Shown here: positions 1 to 7,842 of the stretch, in pieces | How the letters are laid out: every line of letters begins with the position of its first letter | Position numbering within the stretch: the stretch's first letter is position 1 | Assembly (NCBI GenBank): GCA_003833135.1 | Contig: QZLH01001207.1 | Span: forward strand, 11,520 to 22,563 | Length of the DNA stretch: 11,044 nt | Origin: Oehlia diaphana | Lineage: Eukaryota; Glomeromycota; Glomeromycetes; Glomerales; Glomeraceae | Reading direction: 5' to 3' | Notes under the pieces: model-generated | Database searches by the model: none | What the model saw: only the letters and a program-made list of their open reading frames with translations | What the model was told of the DNA's origin: nothing | Position numbers and translations under genes: made by a program

Positions 1-1
1 A

Positions 2-163
2 TCAAACATGTCTAATAACTGATATAACTTTATTTTAGGTTCTGACTGATTGAGAGCCTTGCGAACAATTGGTAAGAGAGAGTTACCTTTAAATATAACT
101 TTTGCATTTCACTGTAATGTTGGTATCATAAAGAAAAAAAATATCATGAAAATTATATTATGA
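2..163 (+). pseudogene. Unrecognised coding-like scrap at left edge
   Basis: I do not recognise this. One plus frame (phase of base 2) reads through with only two TGA codons, at 32-34 and 47-49, before the final TGA at 161-163. The part from 50 to 160 is 37 open codons of mixed composition, including LRALRTIGKRELPLN and AFHCNVGI, unlike the Lys/Asn/Ile strings usual for chance frames in this DNA. Both internal TGA codons could be decayed Trp or Arg codons, as in the elements further right. There is no start codon and the frame reaches the left edge, so it would be the end of something lying outside. A chance open frame is a real alternative. Confidence 0.25.
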
Positions 164-290
164 AATTATTAATGAAAGATTATTACAAGTATTAGGACTA
201 CATTCTTGTCAGTATTAACACAGTTAAATTAACTTCATTGATAATAATACATAAAATATAATAATTCAATTTATTGGTCATCAGTACGAG

Positions 291-478
291 CGTTGCTCAT
301 AATACAATCTCTTAATACAATTAGTATGGCTTTGTATGAACCATTGCTCATAATAGGCTTTGAACAATTATTATGGCTTTTATATGAACTGTTGCTCATA
401 ATAGGTTTTGAACAATTAGTATGGCTTTGTGTGAACCATTGCTCATAATACAATCAGTATGACTTTGAATAATTATTA
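291..478. repeat. Degenerate tandem repeat, ~48 bp unit, about 3.8 copies
   Basis: The motif TTGCTCATAATA recurs at about 292, 343, 391 and 438, giving spacings of 51, 48 and 47. Each unit also carries a GTATGGCTTT-like block and a TGAACC/T end. The first unit has a TACAATCTCTTAATACAATT variant and the last is shortened. The minus strand is open across the array (271-453) and would give a 16-residue repeat containing CSKPIMSN, but the 47 and 51 bp steps break the period, so I read that frame as a by-product. The bases on either side (164-290 and 479-632) are plain AT-rich sequence with nothing recognised. Confidence 0.85.
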
Positions 479-940
479 CAAATATCATTATCATTATTAT
501 ATTATCTCTAGTGACAATAGTTACTTGTAACACAACCTCTAACTTTAATACGTAAATTTAATATAATCATGTAATACAAACTGTGATTGTTTATAAAAAT
601 AGATTATTACATAAATTCTATCACGTTTTAATATACCATTTCTTTGTTCTTGTCATATTTTTAAAATAAATTCTAAAGATGGTAACAGAAAGTGGTTGTC
701 TACTAGAAAAACTTTTAAAAAACATCAAAAAAGAGAAAAAGCAAATATTAAAAAAATTAATGAATCTGAAGCAAAAAGCGGATCAGAAACAAAAAGTGAT
801 AGTGAATCAATTTCAAGTTGTAACGCAGCTGAAAAAAGAAAGTTCAAAGACAATAAATCAGATAAATCAGATACAAGTTCAAAAAGCAATATTTCAAATA
901 ACGATCATGTTCCTTTAATTTTAAAAGATATACCAAAAAG

Positions 941-1042
941 GTAATTACTTAATTGTTTTATAAAAAAAGTAAATTTTACTTTTATTAAAACATTATTGTT
1001 ATGATAATACTTTAATAATCATCAAAATCATATTAATTGCAG
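941..1042 (+). other. Intron 1 of Tnp2-like pseudogene
   Basis: GTAATT donor directly after AAAAAG and ATTGCAG acceptor. Joining 940 to 1043 makes an AGA codon and continues the Ser/Asp-rich reading frame without a shift. Length is 102 bp. It contains the 19-base palindrome at 965-983. Confidence 0.75.
965..983. repeat. 19-bp perfect palindrome, copy 1
   Basis: AAAAGTAAA, a single T, then its exact reverse complement TTTACTTTT. It lies inside intron 1 of the Tnp2-like gene. An identical copy sits at 2962-2980. Confidence 0.9.
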
Positions 1043-1786
1043 ATCAGAAGATTATGATGATGATGATAACGATGAGCCATTTCTTGACAACGAAGATTAT
1101 AATAATAGTAATCCAATTCCTAATAATGAAGATTACGATAAGAATAGTGATAGGCAAAGTCTTGATAATAAAGATTGTGATGAAGAAGATGATAAAGAAG
1201 ACATAGAAACTGAAAGTGATTGTTCATAAACAAGTGCATATATTTCTGAAGAGAATGATAAATTAACAGATAATGATAAAGAATTTGAGGAATCTGAAAT
1301 AACAAACATAAATGATAGTACAGTTAATATTATGTTTATTGATTTTAATTTTGATAGAATAATAATATTTATTTATTTTAAATGAATTGATTCAAGGTTT
1401 ATGTCTTTTTCATATAAAAGTACTCCATTCAATATCTGACATCACATTCAACAAAATATTTGATAATGTTAATTCTAATTTAACAATCTATAAGTTGAAA
1501 AAAAAATCAATAGCATAGTTACTTTTTAACCTCATAGATACGATACTTGCAAAAACAGTTGTATTGCATTTACATCATCATATGAAAATTTAGCCAGTTG
1601 CCCTATTTGTGGTGAAAACAAATTTGATGATAATGGCAAACCTGTAAATGCAACATTTTTTTTCAATAAAAGAACGCCTAATAATTCAATATAAGAATAA
1701 GAAAAAGTTGAAGAATTACAATATAGAAGTAATTATTCCCAAAACAAAGGAGAGGAGGAAATATATGCTGATATCTTTGATGAATT

Positions 1787-1858
1787 GTGAGTATAATTTA
1801 ATTACTAAAGTAAATTTTTTTTTAAAAAAAGGCCATTAAAATATGTTTCATTCAATAG
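1787..1858 (+). other. Intron 2 of Tnp2-like pseudogene
   Basis: Donor GTGAGT is a textbook 5' site and the acceptor is TTCAATAG. Removing the 72 bp joins TT to A (Leu) and links the YADIFDEL end of exon 2 to YKDLLQSSFFKDE in frame, as expected for the family. Confidence 0.8.
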
Positions 1859-2121
1859 ATTATATAAGGATTTATTACAAAGTAGTTTTTTTAAAGATGA
1901 ACGAAATATCACACTATTTGGGACATGTGATGGATATCAGATTTTTGAACAATAAACTGATGATTGTTGGATTATTTTATTAATAAATAATAATCTTCAT
2001 CCTTCTATTCGTGTAAAAAAAAAAAATCTACTGGTAATAATGATAATACCAGGTTCCCGTTCACCAAAGAATTTTAATTCTTTTTTATGCCCTCTTATAA
2101 AAGAATTACAAAAACTTGAAG

Positions 2122-2192
2122 GTATAGCTAATTTTAATATCTAATAAAAATGTATTTTTTCTATAATTGAAATTTTATTTTTCAATGTATAG
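2122..2192 (+). other. Intron 3 of Tnp2-like pseudogene
   Basis: Donor GTATAG after CTTGAAG, acceptor AATGTATAG. Removal of 71 bp links KELQKLE to the exon holding ILCAYLLIWTRDIPAL. An in-frame TGA follows three codons after the acceptor. A second AG at 2195-2196 would put the downstream exon out of frame. Confidence 0.7.
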
Positions 2193-2474
2193 ATAGATGA
2201 ACAAATGAACCTTTTATTTTATGCGCATATTTATTAATATGGACGAGAGATATTCCAGCATTAAGCAAAAGCTTAAACCTCTCTGGACATAATTCATATA
2301 AAGGTTGTCATTTTTGTATGATAAAAGGGACTTATCATCCATCAAATAAACACATATACTATCCAACATCTGCTTTTTGCAATATAAGAAATCATGATAA
2401 CACGATCAATATGGGAAAATTAATTGAAGAAGAAATGAATAAAGATCGAAATGATGAAATGATTAGAGAAATAG

Positions 2475-2548
2475 GTATGATTTTCTTGAGAAAAAAAGTA
2501 AAAGTATACTTACATTTCTGTATTAATTATTATTACTTTACTATACAG
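2475..2548 (+). other. Intron 4 of Tnp2-like pseudogene
   Basis: Donor GTATGA, acceptor CTATACAG, 74 bp. Joining 2474 to 2549 makes GGA (Gly) and continues from the MIREI end of exon 4 into IKGSSELLKL in frame. Confidence 0.78.
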
Positions 2549-2961
2549 GAATTAAAGGGTCCAGTGAATTGTTAAAATTACAAATATTATTATTTTCATA
2601 GTCTTTCCCAACAGATATAATGCATTTATTCTTTAAGAATGTGGCATCGTCAATGTATGCACATTGGAGTGGAAAATTTTTTTATAACAATCTATTATTG
2701 TCTAGTGATTATGAATTATTAAAATCACAGAGGGAAAGTATTAGCATACAAATGGAAAAAGTAAAAAAAAGATATGCCTATTGAAATTGATCACCCTCCA
2801 CGTGACATATTTAAATATCATAATGGTTACAAAGTGGTAGAATGGATAAATTGGATAATTTTATTTTCATTACCATTACTAAAGATGTATCTGAATAAAA
2901 GGTATTTTAATAAAAAGTAAAAAGTTAAATTAATTTATTTTTAAATTTTTTTAACTAATCA

Positions 2962-2980
2962 AAAAGTAAATTTTACTTTT
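2962..2980. repeat. 19-bp perfect palindrome, copy 2
   Basis: Identical to the copy at 965-983. It lies just past the last recognisable Tnp2-like exon (after the donor-like site at 2902) and about 10 bp before the point where MULE homology begins on the minus strand, so it marks or lies next to the junction of two elements. The stretch 2902-2961 is AT-rich with several AAAGTAAA/TTTTTAA runs and holds nothing else I recognise. Confidence 0.9.
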
Positions 2981-2989
2981 CGTTACATA

Positions 2990-3520
2990 ATAGGTCCATA
3001 CCATAGCAATTAGTCTTATGAGTAACATCATTTATAATACAGTCAGAATATTATATCCAATTCTCAATTTGATATGGCATCATTCAAGACAAATGAGTTA
3101 AAGTATTATCTTTATCCTAACTATGAAATATAAGTTAACAAGAATCAATTTTCTTTTGACTATCAAACCAATTAGAAAGTTGAGCTGCATCATTTAATAA
3201 TGATTCCTTTGTAGGTTAAAATCTTTGAATAGTGTTGTAAAGTTCTTATGAATAAAGTGGGTGAATTGGATATTTACCTTTAAGGAATTTTCTTTGTACT
3301 GTAGCATCAAATTTACAAGAAACTGTCATAAATTTGATATCTTCGATCATTGAATCAGTAAATTTTCTAGAATTTTTAAATTCAATTATTGATACATTTA
3401 AGGATAATTGTGTTGGTCAACTATCTTATTAATAAACACATATTTTTCAGGACTTTTTAACTTTGGGCATGATGTATTAACAACAAATAAACAACCAATT
3501 TTTTTTGTAATAGTAGCCAT
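2990..3520 (-). pseudogene. MULE/FAR1-like transposase fragment
   Basis: Minus-strand remnant of a Mutator-like transposase with a FAR1-type N-terminal region. From 3520 to 3401 one frame gives 40 open codons ending in KLKSPEKYVFINK and DQHNYP, then a TAA at 3398-3400. After a frameshift near 3390 a second frame runs to 2990 with IIEFKNSRKFTDSMIEDIKF, KFDATVQRKFLKGK, NDAAQLSNW, DNTLTHLS, IENWI and CIINDVTHKTN followed by YGM. The Asp in NDVTHKTN (codon 3027-3029) matches the first catalytic Asp region of MULE transposases. Homology stops there, so the rest of the catalytic core is missing. Stops sit where the family usually has Trp or Gln (for example LS*MMP, NWI*YSD). The 5' end abuts the Harbinger inverted repeat; the ATG at 3520 may be fortuitous. 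Both ends look like element junctions. Confidence 0.72.
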
Positions 3521-3583
3521 ATTCATTTCTGTTCTGTTCTGTTCTATTCTGATTTTTACAAAATTTTTTTTGGCCAATCAAAA
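3514..3583 (+). repeat. Left terminal inverted repeat of Harbinger element
   Basis: Contains TTCATTTCTG at 3522, three and a half CTGTT units, TATTCTGAT, then TTTTACAAAATTTTTTTTGG and CCAATCAAA. The same order occurs on the opposite strand at the right end. The outermost 8 bases (TAGCC-like) match only partly, so the true tip could be at 3514 or nearer 3521. Confidence 0.8.
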
Positions 3584-3620
3584 AACAATGTAAATTGAGC
3601 AATTTTTTCTTTTTATAATT

Positions 3621-4785
3621 ATGTCTAAAAAGAATATTGAATATACTTTAATGTTATTAACAATACAGGATTTAAATGACTCTTTTGACTCTTTTAATGA
3701 TGATGAATTAGATAATAATAATGATTTAATAAAAGAAGTACTTCTTGCTTTATCCTCTTTACGTTATCTTGTTCCTTGAAACTATATTCCTAAGTCTTAA
3801 CATTGGTATCATGAAATTTTACCATTATATGATGATATATGGTTTGAAAAAGTTTTACGAATGGAAAGACAACAGTTTAACAAGCTAGTGCAAGTTTTAC
3901 AGAATGATACAGTTTTCAAAACAAAGGAAATAAGCCACAGGCACCAGTTGAATTTCAATTAGTAATATTTCTTAGGTGTTTAGGTTCTAAAGATGATATT
4001 TTAAGTATTTGTTCTTGATTTGGAATATGTAAAGGTACTGTAATTCTTTATATTAACTATGTAATAAAGGCCATTAGAAATAAAAATTGGAGTTTGTTTA
4101 ATGGCCTAAGAATAATAATAATCATGCTATTGTTCATGCAGGATTTTAAGCTATTAGGGGGTTTCAGAATATTATTAGAGTAATAGATGGGACTCATTTT
4201 ATTTTGAATGAAGCATCTGCATAAGATTCAACAGCATTTTTTTACAAGAAAAAAAAGATATGTGATTCATTATCAAGGAATTGTTAATTTTAAAGGAATT
4301 TTTATTAATTATATAATAAGATGACCAGGATCAGTGTATGATGCATGAGTCTATGCTAATTCTAATTTTTTTCTTAATAAAGCAAAATATATTGAAGGAA
4401 ATGATTATATGTTGGGTGATCAGCATATCCGATCTCTTCCTTTTTAATTACTCCTTTTAAAAATCCATTTAATCATCGATAACATCAATTTAATTTTATT
4501 CATTCAAAACATAGAGTTGTTGTAAAATATGCCTTTGATAGATTAAAGGCTAGATTCAAAGTATTAAAAGAATTATATAAAGATAGCAATTAAATTACAG
4601 ATTGTGCTATATTATTGCATAATTTTCTTGAAATTTATAGGGAAATTTGGGAGATTAATGATCAAAATGATGATGATGATGATAATTATAATGATCAATA
4701 TGATTGAAAAGATGAAAATGATAAAATTTTAAAATTAGAAGGTGAACTTAAAAGAGAAAGAATGTTAAATTAATATGCAGCATAA
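3621..4785 (+). pseudogene. HARBI1-like PIF/Harbinger DDE transposase, decayed
   Basis: Catalytic transposase of the element (DDE_Tnp_4 type). The first ATG in phase is at 3621; the ACAATACAG just before 3669 could instead be a splice acceptor. Segments in order: acidic N-terminus, WFEKVLRMERQQFNKLVQVL (about 3840-3899), NKPQAPVEFQLVIFLRCLGS (about 3926-3990), FGICKGTVILY, IDGTHFILNEA (first catalytic Asp, 4186-4188), FTRKKRYVIHYQGIV, PGSVYDA, MLGD (probable second Asp, 4418-4420), SSFLITPFKNP, HRVVVKYAFDRLKARF, and DCAILLHNFLEI. The reading frame changes four times (near 3915, 4120, 4240 and 4422). Stops include TGA where the family has Arg (VP*NYIP, CS*FGI, DA*VYA) and Trp (R*PGS). The usual VVVE Glu is Lys (codon 4525-4527), so catalysis would fail even if frames were intact. 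The tail is Asp-rich, then a Glu/Lys/Arg helix ending near ERMLN*YAA. Confidence 0.85.
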
Positions 4786-4878
4786 TAAGTAATTAATAAA
4801 CAAATTTTTCAAAAAAAAAATTTTATATTTATATTATATTTAATAAATTTATTTAATTATGTAAGGCAAACTTCAAAT

Positions 4879-5990
4879 CTATAAAAATTTTCATTCATTA
4901 TTTTTGTAAAATTTCAACATTTCCAACTTTAATTTAACCTTTTCATTTTCAGCATGCAATCTTTTTATTTCCAACTTACTCTTTTCTAACTCATATTACT
5001 GAATTAATTTCTTTTCCTCCAATTCGAATTTCTTTAGCTTTCACGCTTCTCTAAGTCTAATTTTTTTTTATAAAATTTATCCCTTAATTCTTCCATTACT
5101 GCAATTACCTCAGATATACCTTCAATTCCAGTTAATTTTCTTTTCTTTTTTCATGTTTTATCAGCTTTATAATTTTCTTTATTATCTGAATTTTTGCCAT
5201 TAGAAATAGAAGGAGAATCTGAAGTTAAATTTGTAACATAATTCAGATTGATAGCTTTACTCTATGACAAAATTTCTTCTATTTGTGAGAATCAAATTCA
5301 TTCTACATTACCTTCACCAGTAAAATTGGCTTTTTTCTTTTTTTGCAAATATGTTTCATGCAATTTTCCAACCTTATTTCTGATTTGATCAAGAGTACGA
5401 CCTGGTAACATATTATCACTTATAATTTTTTGATAAACCTTCACCTTTCCCTATTTTCATTCTTCCAAATTTTCTTTCTAAAACTCAAGCAATATTTTAA
5501 TTTCACTATTTGTCTACTTGGCATCATCATTTGATTTAACTTCTTTTTTCAAAACCTGCTTTTTACGTTTAGTACCTTTAATTGGTGGCTAAAGTAAGTA
5601 AAAAAGTAAGTCTTAATTTATAAAATCTGATTAAGTATATTAAACTGAAATTTTTACTATAGAAACTTTAAATTTTTATAGTTCTTTTTAGGTAGTTTTC
5701 ACATCCAGCTATTTGTAAATAAAATATATTAAAATAAAGTAAATAAATTAATACTAGATAAAAATATAAATACAAACATCTTTAGTAGGTTCAGTAAGGT
5801 CATCAGAAAGGGTAATAAATATTTGAGTTGTTTCTTTATGAGTTAAAGTTGATTCAAATGCAATCTTAATAGGCAAATTACTTTATTTTAATGTAGTTGA
5901 TTTTGGATGTATAGTAACATGGAGTTTTACGTTTGTATTAACGTCCGTATTGCTTGCTGACAAAACTTTTTTCTTATTTTTAGAAGTTAT
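4879..5990 (-). pseudogene. Myb/SANT-like accessory protein of Harbinger element, decayed
   Basis: The element's second gene. Family knowledge: a Myb/SANT-like DNA-binding partner of the Harbinger transposase. Exon 1 (about 5990-5778) reads KKKVLSASNTDVN, HVTIHPKSTTLK, a stop, then LTHKETTQIFITLSDDLTEP. Exon 2 (5588 to about 4891) begins PPIKGTKRKKQVLKKE, then the SANT-like helices (TNSEIKILLEF, GKVKVYQKIISDNML, DQIRNKVGKLHETYL), FSQIEEIL, a polar linker, KKKRKLTGIEGISEVIAVME, and a Lys/Glu coiled-coil tail (KLKKFELEEKKLIQ, EIKRLHAENEKVKLKLEML). Exon 2 holds nine in-frame stops; those at 5514-5516, 5298-5300 and 5292-5294 fall at family Trp positions, and those at 5478-5480, 5457-5459 and 5451-5453 could also be former Trp. 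One frameshift lies near 5041. No starting ATG was found. Confidence 0.75.
5589..5777 (-). other. Intron of Myb/SANT-like pseudogene
   Basis: On the minus strand the donor GTTTGT follows ...CTAAAGAT and the acceptor is TTACTTACTTTAG before CCACCAATT. Both junctions are phase 0, joining PTKD to PPIKGT. Length is 189 bp. An earlier ACAAATAG acceptor near 5711 is possible but leads into a less convincing exon. Confidence 0.55.
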
Positions 5991-6106
5991 TGAAATTATT
6001 GTTAGTAAATTTAAATGTGAGACTGCAAAAAATGCGTATTTAGAACACTCAGATTATCAATTTTTTTGATCTGTTAATCCAGTTATTGATCCGATTTTTA
6101 AATGAA

Positions 6107-6174
6107 TTTGATTGGCCAAAAAATTTTGTGAAAATCAGATCAGATCAGAATAGAACAAAAATGAACAGAGCTAG
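6107..6174 (-). repeat. Right terminal inverted repeat of Harbinger element
   Basis: Read on the minus strand: CTAGCTCTGTTCATTTTTG, TTCTATTCTGAT, extra CTGAT units, TTTTCACAAAATTTTTTGG, CCAATCAAA. It matches the left end except for one transition and different short-repeat expansions (CTGTT on the left, CTGAT on the right). Confidence 0.8.
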
Positions 6175-6402
6175 TGTTTCTAGTAAAATTTGATTCATAG
6201 ATATGACTAGTGTTGTACATAGGACATTATTCGGCAATTTTTTTAAACACAGACGTTCAAATAATCTATGTTCGCATTCGTAGTTTGCAGACTCTGTGGA
6301 TACAGACAAGTTGCTAACTAACCTTATAAATTTTTGGCTAGAATTAACAAGAAAAATGGCTGGCATTAATGCAGACAAAATGTTCTGAACATGAAATTAT
6401 AG

Positions 6403-6594
6403 CAGATATGTCCAGTTCAAGACTGTCCAATATTCGTGTCTGTGTTATATGATAACACTGGATACAACTGTAAAAACATATATATATGTGATGACAGATG
6501 ATACCTTCCAAATAGAACCCTGAAAAATACTTATATATGTAAGGTACCAAGGTGCTTAACCAATATAGAAAAATTTTATGATATAAGAATTTTA
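6403..6594 (+). pseudogene. Unrecognised Cys-rich coding-like stretch
   Basis: I do not recognise this. From 6403 a plus frame is open for 32 codons to a TGA (6499-6501), then open again for 31 codons to TAA at 6595. It reads QICPVQDCPIFVSVLYDNTG, then YNCKNIYICDDR, stop, YLPNRTLKNTYICKVPRCL. Cys residues fall in pairs (C-x4-C, C-x5-C, C-x4-C), suggesting a metal-binding fold, with the TGA plausibly a former Trp or Arg codon. A TAG at 6400 and a TAA at 6368 lie just upstream, and no start is visible. An overlapping plus frame (about 6350-6448) containing CSEHEIIADMSSSRLSNIRV and a minus frame at 6145-6378 are rival readings, so at most one is real. Confidence 0.25.
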
Positions 6595-6996
6595 TAATGC
6601 TTAATTTTAAGAAAATTTTATTCTATGTAAGATAATTAAATTGCATATTTTTGGTATTATTTTAAAATACTAAGAGTTTTTAGTTGCTTATTATTCATAT
6701 TTATAGAATTCTTTAAAATATTATTTATATTTTATTTTCACTAATGGTAATTTTACTTTCAGTTAATTTTGTACCACATTTCACAATTTTATATAAATAC
6801 ATAAACAAAATTTTTTTTGATGAAATTTCAATTTTTTTTTCAATGTTTTATTAATTATCTTTCAATAGTATTTTTTATTAATTTTTATTAAACTCAGTGC
6901 ACCATTTTTAATATAAAATTACTATATTATATATGTTTATTTTATTAAATAAAATTACTGTAAATATGTTTTACTTTAAAATATAATTTTACTACT
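6595..6996. other. AT-rich spacer, nothing recognised
   Basis: Long runs of T and A with TTTTTATTAATTTTTATTAAA-like sequence and no open frame of note on either strand. I see no inverted repeats, RNA gene or conserved motif here. It separates the Cys-rich stretch from the first copy of the direct repeat. Confidence 0.6.
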
Positions 6997-7119
6997 CACC
7001 ACTTTGGTTATATCAAATTACCTTTTATGTTTAAGTAAGGTTGTTCAGCAAGTTAAATCTACTTGTATTTTAATTTTCATGAGGCTAAGTATGATATTTA
7101 TATAGAAAAGCATATTTTT
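6997..7119. repeat. Dispersed direct repeat, copy A
   Basis: Begins CACCACTTTGGT, then shares with the copy at 7843 the blocks TTGTTCAGCAAG, a CTACNT(A)TT-like segment, TTAATTTTCATG/TTTTATGGG, TAAGTAT-ATA and a GCATATTTTT/GCATTTTTT end, in the same order and at nearly the same spacing. The family is not recognised. Confidence 0.7.
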
Positions 7120-7382
7120 ATGACGGTGTCGTCGCCATCTGCCACATGACAACGTCAAGAGTGTAAAATTATCCAAAAATACTGTTATTGTTGCTTGGTT
7201 TAGATTTGTTGTTGCGAACGAAATGCGAGAGTTTCCTTTCATTTGTAATTCTCTCCAAACTTCGTTATCCACTTCTTTAATTATTGCACTCTAGGATTCT
7301 TCAACCTGTTCATTAATATAGGTAATGTACATTCGGACTAACAGAACTATCATGTTCAGGCCTTTCACATATACCTTTTGTT
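7045..7382 (-). pseudogene. Unrecognised coding-like stretch, minus strand
   Basis: I do not recognise this. On the minus strand one frame is open from about 7382 to a TAG at 7291-7293, and again from 7290 to 7045. The second part starts near EVDNEVWRELQMKGNSRISF and continues NQATITVFLDNFTLLTLSC and GRWRRHRHK. It retains Trp codons and several CpG-containing codons, unlike the decayed transposases nearby. The last 30 or so codons run into repeat copy A, where the peptide becomes hydrophobic and Ile/Leu-rich, so the coding part, if real, probably ends near 7110. There is no ATG before the Val (GTG, 7270-7272). It could be a captured gene fragment or chance. Confidence 0.25.
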
Positions 7383-7842
7383 AGTAATTAGTTGACTACG
7401 CACTTTTACTCATAAGAAAAGGCTAAAGAATCGAGTCAAAACAATTAAAGGGGTTGAAATATTCAAAATATCAATTTTTTATTCGTTTCAGATTATGATT
7501 TCATCAAGTCAAAAATGGGTCCTTTTTATAAAATTTAAAATGGCAATTGATGCAAATAACTACGCAATATGAAATATTACGTATATCCAGTTTATACTCA
7601 TATGATAGGAGTATACTATTTGTTTGTCTAATGATCATCCTATCCTAATTTGTAAGTTCTAAATTTAATTGATCAACATTCTAAATTCTAAAATTCACTT
7701 AACTGATGATCTGCGTTACTGTTATCGCTCATTCTAATTTACTGCGCCTCTATTATTAACTACTTAACTGATTTCTGTATACTACAACGGTAATAATTTT
7801 TAAATTTTTCACTTTTTTGTTTACAACTTCAAAGCATAATTA
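7383..7842. other. Spacer between repeat copies, nothing recognised
   Basis: Moderately AT-rich, with no open frame of interest on either strand and no motif I can name. A weak inverted match exists between GATAGGAGTA (about 7603) and ATCCTATCCT (about 7636). The stretch 7970-8234, beyond repeat copy B, is similarly empty. Confidence 0.5.

Larger units (their letters stand above)
633..2901 (+). pseudogene. Tnp2-like (CACTA/EnSpm-type) transposase, decayed, five exons
   Basis: Remnant of a cut-and-paste transposase of the Tnp2 family. Exon 1 (about 633-940) has a Cys-containing N-terminus, then STRKTFKKHQKREK, then a Ser/Glu-rich stretch. Exon 2 (1043-1786) opens with a strongly acidic run (Asp/Asn/Glu, about 1043-1320), continues with LKKK, then a putative zinc-binding segment (YDTCKNSC, CPICG, about 1540-1625), FFSIKERLIIQYK, and YADIFDEL. 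Exon 3 (1859-2121) carries LFGTCDGYQIF, DCWIILLINN and IIPG, the clearest family signature. Exon 4 (2193-2474) has LSGHNSYKGCHFC. Exon 5 (2549-2901) has FPTDIMHLFF, HWSGKFF and HNGYKVVEWINWI, then stops at a donor-like AG|GTATTT. Frameshifts lie near 1355, 1540, 1650, 1700 and 2763; stops lie at 1226 and in exons 3-5. No ATG opens exon 1; an ATA at 633 sits where a start would fit. The C-terminus is missing. Confidence 0.82.
3514..6174. mobile_element. PIF/Harbinger DNA transposon, near full length, inactive
   Basis: About 2.66 kb bounded by terminal inverted repeats (left 3514-3583, right 6107-6174). Inside are the two genes expected of PIF/Harbinger elements: a DDE transposase on the plus strand and a Myb/SANT-like protein on the minus strand, arranged tail to tail with a short gap around 4786-4878. 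Known family biology: the Myb-like partner binds the element's subterminal DNA and recruits the transposase. Both genes carry several stops and frameshifts, so this copy is not autonomous. I could not settle the exact outer end or a 3-bp target duplication, because the outermost bases are imperfect and flanked by MULE sequence on the left. Confidence 0.82.

Noticed and set aside
679..918. 79-codon plus-strand ORF starting at an ATG
   Set aside because: It is a shadow of the Tnp2-like exon 1 frame, which overlaps it and contains family-like sequence that runs across the intron into exon 2.
1120..1305. 61-codon minus-strand ORF rich in Tyr, His and Leu
   Set aside because: It is the antisense of the Asp/Asn-rich acidic exon; GAT/AAT-rich codons always read as Ile/Leu/Tyr-type codons on the other strand.
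3408..3593. Plus-strand ORF with a hydrophobic, membrane-like C-terminus
   Set aside because: It is antisense to the MULE fragment and then crosses the Harbinger TIR; the hydrophobicity comes from T-rich repeat sequence.
3621..5588. An altered genetic code (stop codons read as Trp, Gln or Arg)
   Set aside because: TGA, TAA and TAG all appear at different kinds of residue, TGG is still used in the transposase, and frameshifts are frequent. Pseudogene decay explains this better.
6145..6378. 77-codon minus-strand ORF
   Set aside because: Its last codons run into the Harbinger TIR. The upstream part reads plausibly but matches no family I know, and it conflicts with the plus-strand Cys-rich reading; not called as a gene.
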